A DNA stretch of 64,000 nucleotides from Juglans regia. Taxonomy: Eukaryota > Streptophyta > Magnoliopsida > Fagales > Juglandaceae. The translations under genes were made by a program, and so were the position numbers. The notes beneath the pieces are model-generated. The model had not been told where the DNA came from and did no database searches. It worked only from the letters and a program-made list of their open reading frames with translations. The stretch is taken from contig NC_049912.1 in assembly GCF_001411555.2 (NCBI RefSeq), forward strand, positions 24,809,722 through 24,873,721, written 5' to 3'. Shown piece after piece: positions 25,601 to 36,538 of this stretch (positions within the stretch are counted from its first letter, which is position 1; each line of letters opens with the position of its first letter).

Positions 25601-28338
25601 CACCTAAGTTCTTCCTATGAGCTCCCACCATCTCAAAATCAAGGCAGCGCCTTCGCATACCACGGTACAAATTAGAGACAGCCTATACAAAGACAACAAA
25701 TATGTATGTTATGAAAAATAATGTATAGAATTACAAAGGGATCAATATGTGGAGAAACCTAGTTTACATTTATGTAAATAGGTTACCAATTTAGCACAGC
25801 ACTTAATAATTGCATGTGCAGCAAAACTGTAGATTTAATGTACGGAAGTTATGTAATTGTACTTATCCAAATAAAAATGAAAATAAAATCAAATTCTTAA
25901 AAGCTATAGCAGACAGAATTCAAAATTTCACCATTCTGGAGAACTATGTGTGGGCAGATGGTTAAGTAAACCACATAAATTATTGTTTTGTAAACTAAAT
26001 ACGTTGTGTATATCACTTATGCTACAAAAACTGTCGATTTTCAGCATGGAAGGTAAAGTTGAGGAAATAATGCATACACATATTTATATCCAAATTTAGG
26101 GTAGAAATAAGTTTTGCAGCCATGCAACTAATGCTGCAGAAGTTGGCAATTGATCCTACTCGTGTCATTTACCTTAGAAGCATATGGAATGCATGTTGCC
26201 ACCCCACTATTCATTTGCTCACTTGTATTGCTAGACATACCCTTATTCAAATTATCAGCTGTGGCATCCTTAGTCTGCTCTATTTCCTGAAGCTCGCTGG
26301 CTTCTCCAGTTTCAGCAGAAGGATTGTTGATTTCATGCTGTTTGCCAGAACCAGTTGGATCAACAATTTGCATCTGCTCATCATTGATGTCAATTTGCTG
26401 GAGTTGTGACATAAGAGAAGTGGAAAATCTTGTCATGGGATCCATTGATTTCTCAATCAGCTCCTTAAAAGCTTCCGAGTCAGTAGGAGAAGTAAAGATC
26501 AATAGATCACTGACATCAGAAATCAAACTCTCCCAATCACCTTCCATCCCTTCTATCTTTTGGCCAGTTCGGCACATCTCAGATAGATGCATTTCATCTT
26601 CAGACGAAACCTTTTTGGAGGCCTCTTGATCATTTTGAACAAGTAATGCCGACTTGCCAACCAAATCCGACACACAGCCTGTCTCGGTGCCACAAAGAGG
26701 TGGTGGGTCACAGTCAGGACTACCACAATCATACTTTAAAGTACAAGGAAGCTCAATCACAAACTTTGAATGTTCAGTAGACGCCTGAACAGAATTTTCT
26801 CCAAGTGAAACCTCTGGATCAAAGGTTTCCTGTAGCTCAGCTGAGTTAACAAACAACTGAGCCCCATCCATACCGATTCCTTCATTTGTACAGATTTTAT
26901 TCCCATTTCCAGAAGAAAACTCAGGTTTAGATCCATCTAAACAGGTTTTCCTGGAAAAAAAAAAAGAATTTTTAAAATAAAGAAATTGCTGAATAAAGTG
27001 CAAATGCAGATGGAATGTGAAAGATGTAAGAAAAACTCTTACCTTTTCAGGAACCTAGATTCCTTGTGAGAATTGACATGGGGTGAAGTGAAAACAGATG
27101 GAAGAGATGCAAAATTAAGTGGGTTGAACGTCTGAGTAATATGAATGGACTTCACTGGCTTGATAGGAGAAAGACTGTTGATATAGTTGAAGACAGGGGA
27201 ATCCTGCATGCAGTGAAAAGGAAAACTTCAGCATGAAAACGAGGTAAGCATAGAAAGACAATCAATTACATTTTTAAATAGACATTCAAATATCCTCAAC
27301 CGTCCATTATTATTACTAGAAAATATTTTTTTTTTATGTAAATCAAACTTCGTACAAACATCAGAAACTGTCCCATCTGAAGGTAAAAGAAGTGTCAGAA
27401 AAAGAAACAAATACATCAACTTTCTATATCAAACAAAGCTTGCCGATGGAGATCAAAATATTGTACAAAACCAACGAGTAGTCAACTATTAGGGAAAATT
27501 AACGCTAACAATAAATCGGGGTCATAAAGATTAAGATTTAATCCAAATTAGAGGAGTTTCCATGAATTCTGCAACAAAAACATGAGGAAGTTCTGTCGAT
27601 GGCTTAAGCAGAACTGCAGAGCACCGAAAGATTTTTTATTTTTTAGGGGAGAGAGAATTAAAAAGAACCAAAACAGCTCATTTTTTTAACCTAAATACAC
27701 CAGATAAACATTACATATAATATAAAGGGGGGGATTTTGTTATAAACAAATATTAACAACTTATCTCCCCCAAAAAATAACAAGTAAATCATCTTTCAAG
27801 AAACTTGCAGAAGAAGAAGACTGCATCAACTATAGCACAATGCAGATGTTCACTGTATATACAAAAAACTAATTTTTTTTGGTTAGTGTATATAATATAT
27901 AACCCAGAAACCAGAAATCAGGCAAATAACCACTAGAATTGCAGAAACTGAACTGAACTTGGAGATCTAAGCCGGGTAAAACAAAATTCAAAACATTTTT
28001 TTCCAAAAACCATATTCTTAAAAAAGGGTTAATAATTAACTGTCGAAACAACAATATCTAATTCATCAACTCCAAAGTAAAAGAAAAACACCCAATTCAA
28101 CAAACAAAATTCCTAACCCCACCAGCAAAATCAAAGACCAACCCAATCAGACGAACCAAATACAGAAACCAGATCAACCTTCTCGAAAATGCACAAGCTT
28201 GTCATCACCATGAAAAAAAACAAAACCCAATTACACAAACCACTCAAATAACCAGAAACATAAACCAAATGGGTCACTGCATCTCACCTCGAATTTAGAT
28301 ATGGGTGTCCCGATCTGGTTCTTCTCTGGGGTGTCCAT
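22626..28338 (-). CDS. TCX2: Tesmin/TSO1-like CXC (CRC-domain) DNA-binding protein
   Basis: Ten coding exons on the minus strand: 28338-28288, 27203-27043, 26950-26173, 25682-25195, 25079-25005, 23904-23724, 23639-23544, 23460-23394, 23213-23057 and 22974-22626. The frame closes exactly to 800 residues. The N-terminus [20 protein letters not shown] followed by [14 protein letters not shown] and [16 protein letters not shown] is the signature start of TSO1/SOL (TCX2/TCX3) proteins. Two cysteine-rich CXC motifs form the CRC domain. The first has Cys 505, 508, 510, 515, 520, 522, 529, 533, 535 and 538; the second has Cys 594, 596, 601, 606, 608, 615, 619, 621 and 624. They are joined by the conserved [10 protein letters not shown] linker. 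CRC proteins bind CHR-type promoter elements and act with MYB3R/DREAM-type complexes in cell-cycle and floral or stomatal development. The C-terminal 110 residues are Ser/Pro-rich and basic. One donor (GTTAGA after 23724) is weak but frame-consistent. TSO1 rather than TCX2 is possible. Confidence 0.94.
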
Positions 28339-28372
28339 GTCCGGAGAAGAAGCTCTTTCGCATTCCTCCCCT

Positions 28373-28398
28373 TCTCTCTCTCTCTCTCTCTCTCTCTA
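28373..28398. repeat. CT microsatellite in the TCX2 5' leader
   Basis: An uninterrupted CT run sits about 35-60 bp upstream of the TCX2 ATG on the minus strand, where it reads as GA. Short CT-rich stretches follow up to 28440. Pyrimidine/purine microsatellites in 5' leaders are common in plant genes. Confidence 0.8.
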
Positions 28399-31300
28399 CT
28401 TTCTTTCACTCTCCTTCTTTCTCTCTCTATCTCTCTGACTTTTTAGCAGACGAGATTCAAGAAGAAGCGGGAAGGCGAGAGTGGGAGTACATTTTCTTGT
28501 GGGGATAACCCCGACCCCACCACCGCGAAATTCCCCACTCCACACACAAACACAAAACACACTCCCACAGCTCAGTATGTCTTTTTGTGTAGCATATAGT
28601 TCACATTAGTTTTAGTTTTATAGTCTTTTACAAAAGTAACCTACAGTGTTGACCCCCTGTCTTTCTTCTGTCTGCTCTGAATCTCGACACTTTTTTCCTT
28701 CTCCCTAACAACCCCCTTCATATTCGGCCATCTAAAAAAAAACCCATCTTTTCTTCCGTTCAATTCAAGTCAGCCTGTATATGATAATGCGGTAGTGTTG
28801 AGACTTCCAAATCTAAATTAGGCAACAATGAAATTCTCACACTGCATGAAAAGTTGATATCTTGGAGCTTTAATGGGCATGTCATCGGCTAAATCCACCG
28901 CTTGCAGCTGATCTTGGGACCATTAAATTGAATCTTTATTAATTTTCTAAGATTGCGTCTTAAACCAGTTGCTAATATTGGAAATTTCTTAGCTTTCATA
29001 GCTGGCCAGTTACGTGTAATGAGTTTGATATCCAATGACGTACAATTAACTTCCAAAAATGATAATTACGAAACCAAACATTACAAAGTGAAGTTTTGAA
29101 ACAACAAATACAATCAAATAGCAGCTTTCTATTATCCAAAACGGAAGTCACCAGATTTGCTAAAACCGTTACCAAAGTGTTGAATTCTAGATTTTGGCAA
29201 CGATAAATGAGGCAAAGCATGCCTATGATCACGCCCATAAAATCTCCTTTTGGATATCTTTAAAGAGAGAGAGACAAATGTCATCAGAATATAAGATCAC
29301 TGAAGATAAGTCGTATCAGTTAAAATGCTATGATGATTGCTTTTATTTTATTTTTTAACTTAATTTTTTGGCTCATTATAAATATGTTCACTCCCAAATT
29401 TGTGTTGCAAGGGCACTGTGGACAATAAATATCTCGTGCAATACTTTAGGCAGTAATGAATTTGTTCCAATGTATTAAATAGCACCTAACGTTACATTTT
29501 TCATGTCAGTGACGTAATGACAAAGTTAACTAGGTGTGCGGTACCTTAAAAAAACTACGTGGTGGTTTTGGCGCGCGAAGCTTTTGAAAAGAAGGTTATA
29601 TAAGCTACGTTTGAGGTCCATCAATGGCAATGGGTACTACCATGCAATCACATATGATTGGCTAAAACCACATCACTCAATTCATAGCATGGATTTTAAC
29701 CCAAGTGATCAGATTTTATTTCCATTTTCTCAGACACAAACTGTCATTTGGGGGTAGACATTTTTACGTGGGTTTGTTGGCCAATCACATCAAAGATTGT
29801 TTTCTTTTAATTGTACCCTTCACATCAAAGTTATCAATCCCCTTAGCTAGAACCCACCTAGGGACCAGCATCCATTAATGAGTTATCAGGACACGTGTAG
29901 GGTTATGATGCAGGCACGTAATTTTTTGAATGAGCATTTATGTCCCCCTTGCATGTATGGTACAGAACAATCAAGATGTTAATGGGTTTGCTCTAAAAAT
30001 TAGTACCATTGAAGTTTCCCACTCTTCCAGATTTTACCATGTACTGGGGCCAATTGGCTGAAGTGAGAGCTAAGGCAAGTGTCACGTGACACACCCACCT
30101 CACACCTCTCTTGCAGTAATTACACGATTAAATCAGATGAAAGGAATGATAGATACATATACGAATTTTATAATATTGAATATACATTATATAAGATTTT
30201 TAAATAAATAAATATTATGTATCAACTATTATTTATTCTTATATTCTATATTTTAAATTTTTTCATAGAGTATGAATATATTTTTCATAAAATATAGAGA
30301 TATTTTTTATAATATATGAGATGTAGAATGATGAATAATGAAAGAATTTTTAATATGAATAATACAAGAACATTTAATATTATATATATATATACTTTTT
30401 CTATATCGGATCGGACCATCTAATTCGAGCAATAAGTTGAAAAAGATATTAATTGAAAATAATTGATTGAGGGAGAAATTGAGGGTTAAAATTTTTTTAA
30501 ATATTTTTTTTAAATATTACTGAAGTGTAAATACTTTTTATTTTTTTTATTTAATCGTTACAAATTTTTTAAATTTAAAAAAACAAAATTATAAAATAAT
30601 TGAGACAAGCATTTGCAACTTAAATCACCAAAAAGAAAGTCCAGAGCATGTAGACTGTAGATACTACATTGATAGGCGGCTTTTTTGTTTTTTTAGATCA
30701 TATGTTTTGCAGTGAGTGTTAGAAACGTTTCTTCCGGGTTATTTTATTTTATTTTATTTTATTTTTTGGCTTGATAATTAATGTTCTTTCTTCTGGGGTT
30801 TGCCAAGGTTTTTGTTTTTCTCTGTCATGACTCGATGTTATGTTTCTCAATGGATCTTTCTTGAAAGAAATAAAAATGTGTTGCCGTCTGACTTCCTTTT
30901 TTATAATCACAATGAGTAGGTATTCGAGTCCTAAAATATGCATGAATTCGGAGCCTTGGTGATCGGAGAAACGGTATATATTTTCTTTTTCTTTTTCTTT
31001 TTTTCCTGTCAAAAGGGAAGGATGCCATATATTTTCAAAGTTTATTATCATTTTTAAATCCAATTGCAAAGAGAGATCAGGGCCAGATAACCTCTGCACC
31101 ATGATTAAACTGGTCATGTAGTTGTAATTTGAGGTATGTTTAATTTAGTTAAAAATAACTCATTTAAATTTTTGTTTGAATTTGAGAGTCTTACGTGATA
31201 TTCAAATAAACATATGAAGTGTATCCTATAATATTTATTATTATCTGTATATATATTTTTTTATTTTTATACATACTTCATATATTTATTTATTTCCCAA

Positions 31301-31699
31301 AAAAACTCTATTTATTTTTTTATTTCATATGAGACTGTTTTGATTTTACAAACTCTAGGAGTAGTCTCAAAAGAATGATTAATGAAAACGTGACATTATA
31401 GTCATGACACCGAGAATAATAGAGCTTTCATGAAATAAATGTCCATCAGTCTTACAGAATCATGTTCACTGGAAGTAAGCACATTTAGAAACTAGAGCAA
31501 TACCCCCTTGCACAACTTAACCATCTCATTAAGCACATTTAATTTTGATTCACAACCCTCTTGGCACTATTTTGCTATTTGAGATGATCTTTTGCATCTT
31601 AAAAACTACTCATTCTTTGGAGTCAATCACTTTTATAGGAGATGATACCTTGGTGCAAGATAATCTTGTTTTTTTTAGTATGCTCGCCAATACAATAAC

Positions 31700-31905
31700 G
31701 TGCGGTTTGGATAGTGAGATGAAATGAGATAATTTTATAAGAAATTTAAAAATTAAATAAAATATTATTTTTTAATATTATTATTATTTTATGATTTAAA
31801 AATGTTGAATTGTTTATTATATTTTGTGTCATAATTTAAAAAAATTATAATGATAAAATAAAATAATATGAGATAAAACACTTTTACTATCTAAACGGAA
31901 CCTAT
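31700..31905. mobile_element. MITE, GTTTGGAT family
   Basis: Begins GCGGTTTGGATAGTGAGATG and ends ACTATCTAAACGGAACC, whose complement mirrors the start (GGTTTGGATAGT against ACTATCTAAAC). The core has AAATATTATTTTTTAATATT and TTGAATTGTTTATTATATTT, shared with the copies at 36.0, 42.0 and 50.6 kb. Confidence 0.65.
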
Positions 31906-32045
31906 ATTTATTGTCTCCTTACTCTAAATTGTGCAGGTATCTCCAATCTCAAGTATTGGTATTGTTTTTTTTTTTAATATATATATATTTATATATATAG
32001 TTTTCTTTTATTCATGAAGGGTTTGTTTAATGATTAATAATTTTC

Positions 32046-32287
32046 GGGTAGTGATAGGCTTACTACCTATCTACTACCTATCTACTATTTGTAGTATTTT
32101 TATTTTTTTATTATTTTATTTTAAGTATTTTTTTAACATCCTTAATCATTAAGGAAAAAATTAAAAAAATATATAAATTTACTAATTATCACTTCCTTAA
32201 CTATTAAGTAAAATAAAAAATTATAAAAAAAATAAAATATAAAAAAAGTAGTAAATGAGTAGTAAGAGGGTAGTAACCCTATCATTT
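32046..32287. mobile_element. Palindromic MITE with TIR GATAGGCTTACTACC
   Basis: The left end GTGATAGGCTTACTACC is matched by the complement of GGTAGTAACCCTATCA at the right. The interior halves, GTAGTATTTTTATTTTTTTA and the AT-rich AAAATATAAAAAAAGTAGTAA, are also complementary. It is non-coding, about 240 bp. Confidence 0.65.
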
Positions 32288-32792
32288 TCCATAATTTTCA
32301 CGTAGTTTTCTTAAGAGGTTGATCGTGAGATTTCTAATTATAACCCAAGCTCTCTTATAGAAGGAATTCATCTATCATAGTATGAAAATTTATTAATAAA
32401 ACCAAGGCAACGTACTCTTCTTTGAAAAAAAGTCTGATTTTTCTAATTGTTATGTGTCTAAAATGCCCCAGTGAATCTCAACCCTCCACAAGATCTGATG
32501 GTCACATTTTTTTGCATGTGTTAATTTTCCCTCCGTATATTTTTGTTGGGTATGTTGGTTTTGTAAGTGTTGTGTCGTGGGCCACTTGCAGCTAATGGAG
32601 TCATGGGCCTTGTTCGGCCGAGTCCTTAGGAGGTATAGTTACCATAAACATGTTGTTTCACGGTGGAGTCGTGTTCCGAAAGTTGTGAGGAACTTCTTCA
32701 ATTTATAGAGTAATGTAATATACAGATTTTAAATAGAAAAATTATGCGTAAATCCTTTATAAAAAATGTGGGTTCTACTACAAAAATAAGAG

Positions 32793-32824
<32 letters not shown>

Positions 32825-33324
32825 GTGAGATCCATTTTTCTCAGTGGAGAAACCCTATGTAATGTCTAGTGTCTACCAAATCAGATTTGACAACCTTTTG
32901 GTTCCCTTACAATTCTAAAATAAAAAAAAATAAAAATACAGAAACTCTTTATATTTTTATTCTCTCTCAAAAGAGTATCTATATTATGGGTGTATTAAAT
33001 GTTATTATAGTTTATTCTACATAGTACACTTCGCTATCAATAAAAAACGCTTGAGACTTACTAGATTATTTATTCAAGCTGGATAGACTTGTGGATCAAT
33101 TATATAAATTGTGTTTGAGGTATTCCGCTGTACATTCTTACAATTAATAAGGTAATAATGCGTGTTTTCATTAGCCATCTGAAAGTTCAGGTAGGAGAAT
33201 ATCTAAAGTGGATGCCATCTGACGATAATTGGCACCAAACTCTCCACGCATATCCTCAACAAGATAAGCTTTTAAGATCGCATTTTCTATTCTGTGTCTT
33301 TTGTTATGTAAGTTTCTCTAAAGA

Positions 33325-33475
33325 TAAATATTTTAGTCATAAAGTGATTATATAAAAATAATCTTATAAATTAATGTGATTTTATGTGATTTATCATATT
33401 ATAAAATAAATTTGATGAATTACATAAAATTATATCAATTTATAATATTATTTTTATATAATTCCTTTATAACTG
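33325..33475. mobile_element. MITE related to the element at 8.17 kb
   Basis: The left arm TAAAGTGATTATATAAAAAT and the complement of the right arm TTATTTTTATATAATTCCTTTATAACTG are close to each other. The interior pairs around TTAATGTGATTTTATGTGAT. Ends resemble those of the 8169-8321 element. Confidence 0.5.
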
Positions 33476-33710
33476 CAAAATTCCTATTCTCCAAATATTT
33501 TCGAGAAGTGGATTTCTAGTCTGACCATTTTGGTAGGAAGGAAGTGAGAGACATGCAGCATCTCTCCCAGTTTTTGTTGTTAATAGTGGGGAATGTGCTG
33601 TACAGGATATCGTGTCATGCCCCAATCTTTAACCATATTTATAATAGCCCAACCTTTATTAGATATGGGTTAACATGTCCATATGTTTTCCTATAAAATA
33701 TAGTTCTGTT

Positions 33711-34462
33711 TAGGGGTGTCAAATCGTGTTAACGGGTCGTGTTCGTGTCGTGTCAAGGTATGTACTTACACTTAATGGGTCGACACGAACACGACCCGTT
33801 AAGGATTTCGTGTCAAAATTTTAAACCCGAACACGACACGGTAAGATAACGGGTTGACACGACACGACCCGTTATGACCCGTTAATGAATAAAAAATAAA
33901 TTGACACGATGCGACACGATACGACCCGTTCCGTTTTAACCCGTTTACGTTAATGAGTTGAACAAACACGATACGACACGACACAATCCGTTTGACTTAA
34001 TTGATTTTATATAAATATATAAATATAAATAATATCTATAAAAAATGAAAAACTAACTACAAGTCTAAAATTACAATCCAAACAAATATGATCCACACAA
34101 TTTATAATAATATTCATTATTAAAATTACATTTCAAATATAATAAACAAAACATACAATATAAATATATTAATGTTACAATCCCAAATATAATAAAAAAT
34201 TAAAAACACAAATTTAAATAAATTTAGAACTTGAAGAAGGAAGTGGAGCGTCCTCCTTGCCCTTTAGGTCTAAGGGTATAAAGGTAAATTTAAATTCCTT
34301 AACGGGTCATAATGGGTTGACTCGTTAGTGACCCGTTAAGCAATCGTGTCTTAACGGGTCAACCCGTTTTGACCCGAACCCTTTAAGGCTAAACCCTAAC
34401 CCGCTTTTATCGTGTCGTGTTCGTATTGAGTTAACGGGTCGTGTCACATATTGCCACCCCTA
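33711..34462. mobile_element. Non-autonomous hAT-type transposon
   Basis: It begins TAGGGGTGTCAAATCGTG and ends ATTGCCACCCCTA, so the terminal inverted repeat TAGGGGTG/CACCCCTA is that of plant hAT elements. It is flanked by an 8-bp target duplication differing at one base (GTTCTGTT at 33703-33710, ATTCTGTT at 34463-34470). Both sub-terminal regions are crowded with ACGGGTC/GACCCGT and GACACGA/TCGTGTC words in both orientations, and the middle is AT-rich. There is no transposase frame in its 752 bp. Confidence 0.88.
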
Positions 34463-35091
34463 ATTCTGTTACTTACAAATGGTTGTGTAGCGACTTGTTA
34501 TAGGATTCATTACAGTTAAAAATAAATAAAAACATGTAAATATATGTTTTTTTTTTTTGTTAGTTGATGCAGATGGTTTTCATATCAATATTGTGGTGAG
34601 ATTTTCAGTAAACGAGCTTGAAAATTATTTAATTTTTAACATAAAATAGAATTGACGATCTTTAAGTGGGAACTCTTTCTTACAAACCTAGGTAACATAT
34701 ATTTCTCCGAAACAACTATAAGAGTTGTCTTTTTGCTTCTCCAACCTTATAATTTCTTAGAGATTGATGATATCCTAAACATCGCCTGTTGTGACGATTG
34801 AACAGATCATATTTCTAAGTATCAACAACATCGAGATTGAATTTTGTGAGTAATATGGCAGAAAGAAATTAATATAAAAATTCCAAGTTGGACAGCATGC
34901 ATTCTTAAAACATAAATAAATTATTATTATTATTATTTTAATAAAAAAATAATATTTTAATTTTATTGATAGTCTTTATTTTTAACGAAAAAAAATCATA
35001 ATTATAACCAGACATCTAGGAAGTTACAAATAAATATAAAGACTCAAAATTCAGATATAAAAAATCAAAAGACCCGACCTCAAACGTGCTA

Positions 35092-35320
35092 TAAAATAAC
35101 AAGTGAGGTGCAAGTGATGGCACTCTTGTCTGTTTCAATCTTATCCTTCATATAATTGTAGTGACAGCCGGCAGGCAACCCAACCTTATCGTATTTCCAT
35201 GTTTCTTGGCCGCCATCATCATCATCATCATCACTTTGCACCTTTTTCTTATCTTGACTTTGCACAAGTTGCTTGCTAGGCAATCCTAATTCATCCTCAG
35301 GCTCCCAGATGGCTTCTATT
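35092..35320 (-). pseudogene. Isolated coding-like stretch, product not recognised
   Basis: On the minus strand an open frame of about 75 codons contains EPEDELGLPSKQLVQSQDKK, a run of six Asp from a GAT repeat, then ETWKYDKVGLPAGCHYNYM, and stops after TSLVIL. Its residue composition looks like a real protein C-terminus, but an in-frame TGA lies just upstream and no ATG starts the frame except an internal one. A TATATATATAGG motif and an ATG in another frame are about 90 bp upstream. It may be the last exon of a degraded gene or a chance frame. I cannot name a family. Confidence 0.3.
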
Positions 35321-35604
35321 CATTTTCCCCAATGAATTTCTGTCTCTCTCTTGGAAGTGATGGCCTCGTGTCACCATTACTGTCTGTCATTTTCTTTACC
35401 TATATATATCTACTTCCTCATCTATCTCGAAAATGTTGTTCTCTGAAGTTTAGAGCACATGAATAAGAGATAGATATCCAAAGAATAAATGATATGAATA
35501 GTAATTTTTTTATGGTTGGTATGTGTTTTCTTCGTGAAAATCATATGTATTTGTAGCATGATTTATTCCTAAAGTAGATAAATCTTAAAGAAGCTAAGGT
35601 AAGA

Positions 35605-35820
35605 GTCTAAAATCTCGTTTATTTTCATAAATAAGATAAGATTTTTTGAAATTAAAGTTAAAAATTAAATAAAATATTGTTAGAATATATATTTTTAATA
35701 TTATTTTTATTTTAAAATTTGAAAAAGTTGAATTTTTATTTTATTTTATATAAAAATTTAAAAAATATGTAATAATTAGATAAGATGAGTTAAAAAATTT
35801 TTTGAAAACAAAGGAGGCAG
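35605..35820. mobile_element. MITE-like element, GTTTGGAT family (diverged)
   Basis: Shares AATTAAATAAAATATTGTTAGAATAT and the GATAAGATGAGTTAAAAAATT end with the copy at 50.6 kb. The ends CTCGTTTATTTTCATAAATAA and TTTTTTGAAAACAAAGGAGG are only loosely complementary, so the borders are approximate. Confidence 0.45.
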
Positions 35821-36034
35821 ACAACAAATTAAACAAAAGGCCAAAAAAAGAAAAAGAAAATAAAGAATAGAAATAGAAAATAAAACTGTTTAGGTTGGAA
35901 AGAAGGGAAAAAAGAAAATAAATAAATAAATAAGAAACGTGGACGCTATAGTTAATCAGGTTCATGAGAAATTTCAACAGTTTTTTCCTTAATTATCGTT
36001 ACAAAAGATAGGAAAATACGATAACAAAATAAGT

Positions 36035-36250
36035 TTTTCGTTTGGATTCATCTCAATTTAATTCGTTTCATCTCTTTTAATTATTATAATTTTTTAAAAT
36101 TTATATATAAAATATAATAAATATTTTAATATTTTTAAATTTTTAAATAATAATAATATTAAAAAATAATATTATAATAATATCTTATTCAATTTTTAAT
36201 TTTCATTTTAACTTATTTTATTTCAACTCAATATTTCAATCTAACCTTAA
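36035..36250. mobile_element. MITE, GTTTGGAT family
   Basis: Starts TCGTTTGGATTCATCTCAAT and ends TCAACTCAATATTTCAATCT. The core reads AAATAATAATAATATTAAAA then AATAATATTATAATAATATC, the reverse of the 31.7-kb copy. It lies about 290 bp upstream of the HMT2 ATG and so may touch that promoter. Confidence 0.6.
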
Positions 36251-36538
36251 TTTTACATAAATTACAGAGAATTATTTTCTGTTTATTTATCTTGTTTTTT
36301 ATATATATAATTATGAAAAATAGACAGAAATAAAAATTAATTCAATGCGTTGAGTGTGCTGAGTTTCCGGCTGACGTACAAATTAATTCAACAAGAATAT
36401 TGCCTTCCCTCTATAAATTTCTTTGTTTTTAGTTTTTAAAGAACCGTAGGAAGTGAACTCGCCAGTCGCCACGAAACTCACCGCCTTCTCCCCCCGGGCG
36501 CCGTGAGATCTCGCCGAAACCTTTTTGGTTTAGAAGAC

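Larger units (their letters stand above)
28399..36538. other. Spacer between TCX2 and HMT2 (divergent genes)
   Basis: About 8 kb without a complete gene. It contains the two divergent promoters at its ends and a series of small mobile elements, including the hAT element at 33711-34462 and MITEs at 31.7, 32.05, 33.3, 35.6 and 36.0 kb. It also holds a poly(T) run at 32793-32818 and an isolated coding-like stretch at about 35092-35320. The rest is AT-rich with no recognisable content. Confidence 0.65.

Noticed and set aside
36503..36538. Upstream in-frame extension of HMT2
   Set aside because: The extension starts with GTG, not ATG; the first ATG at 36539 gives an N-terminus of normal length for the family.
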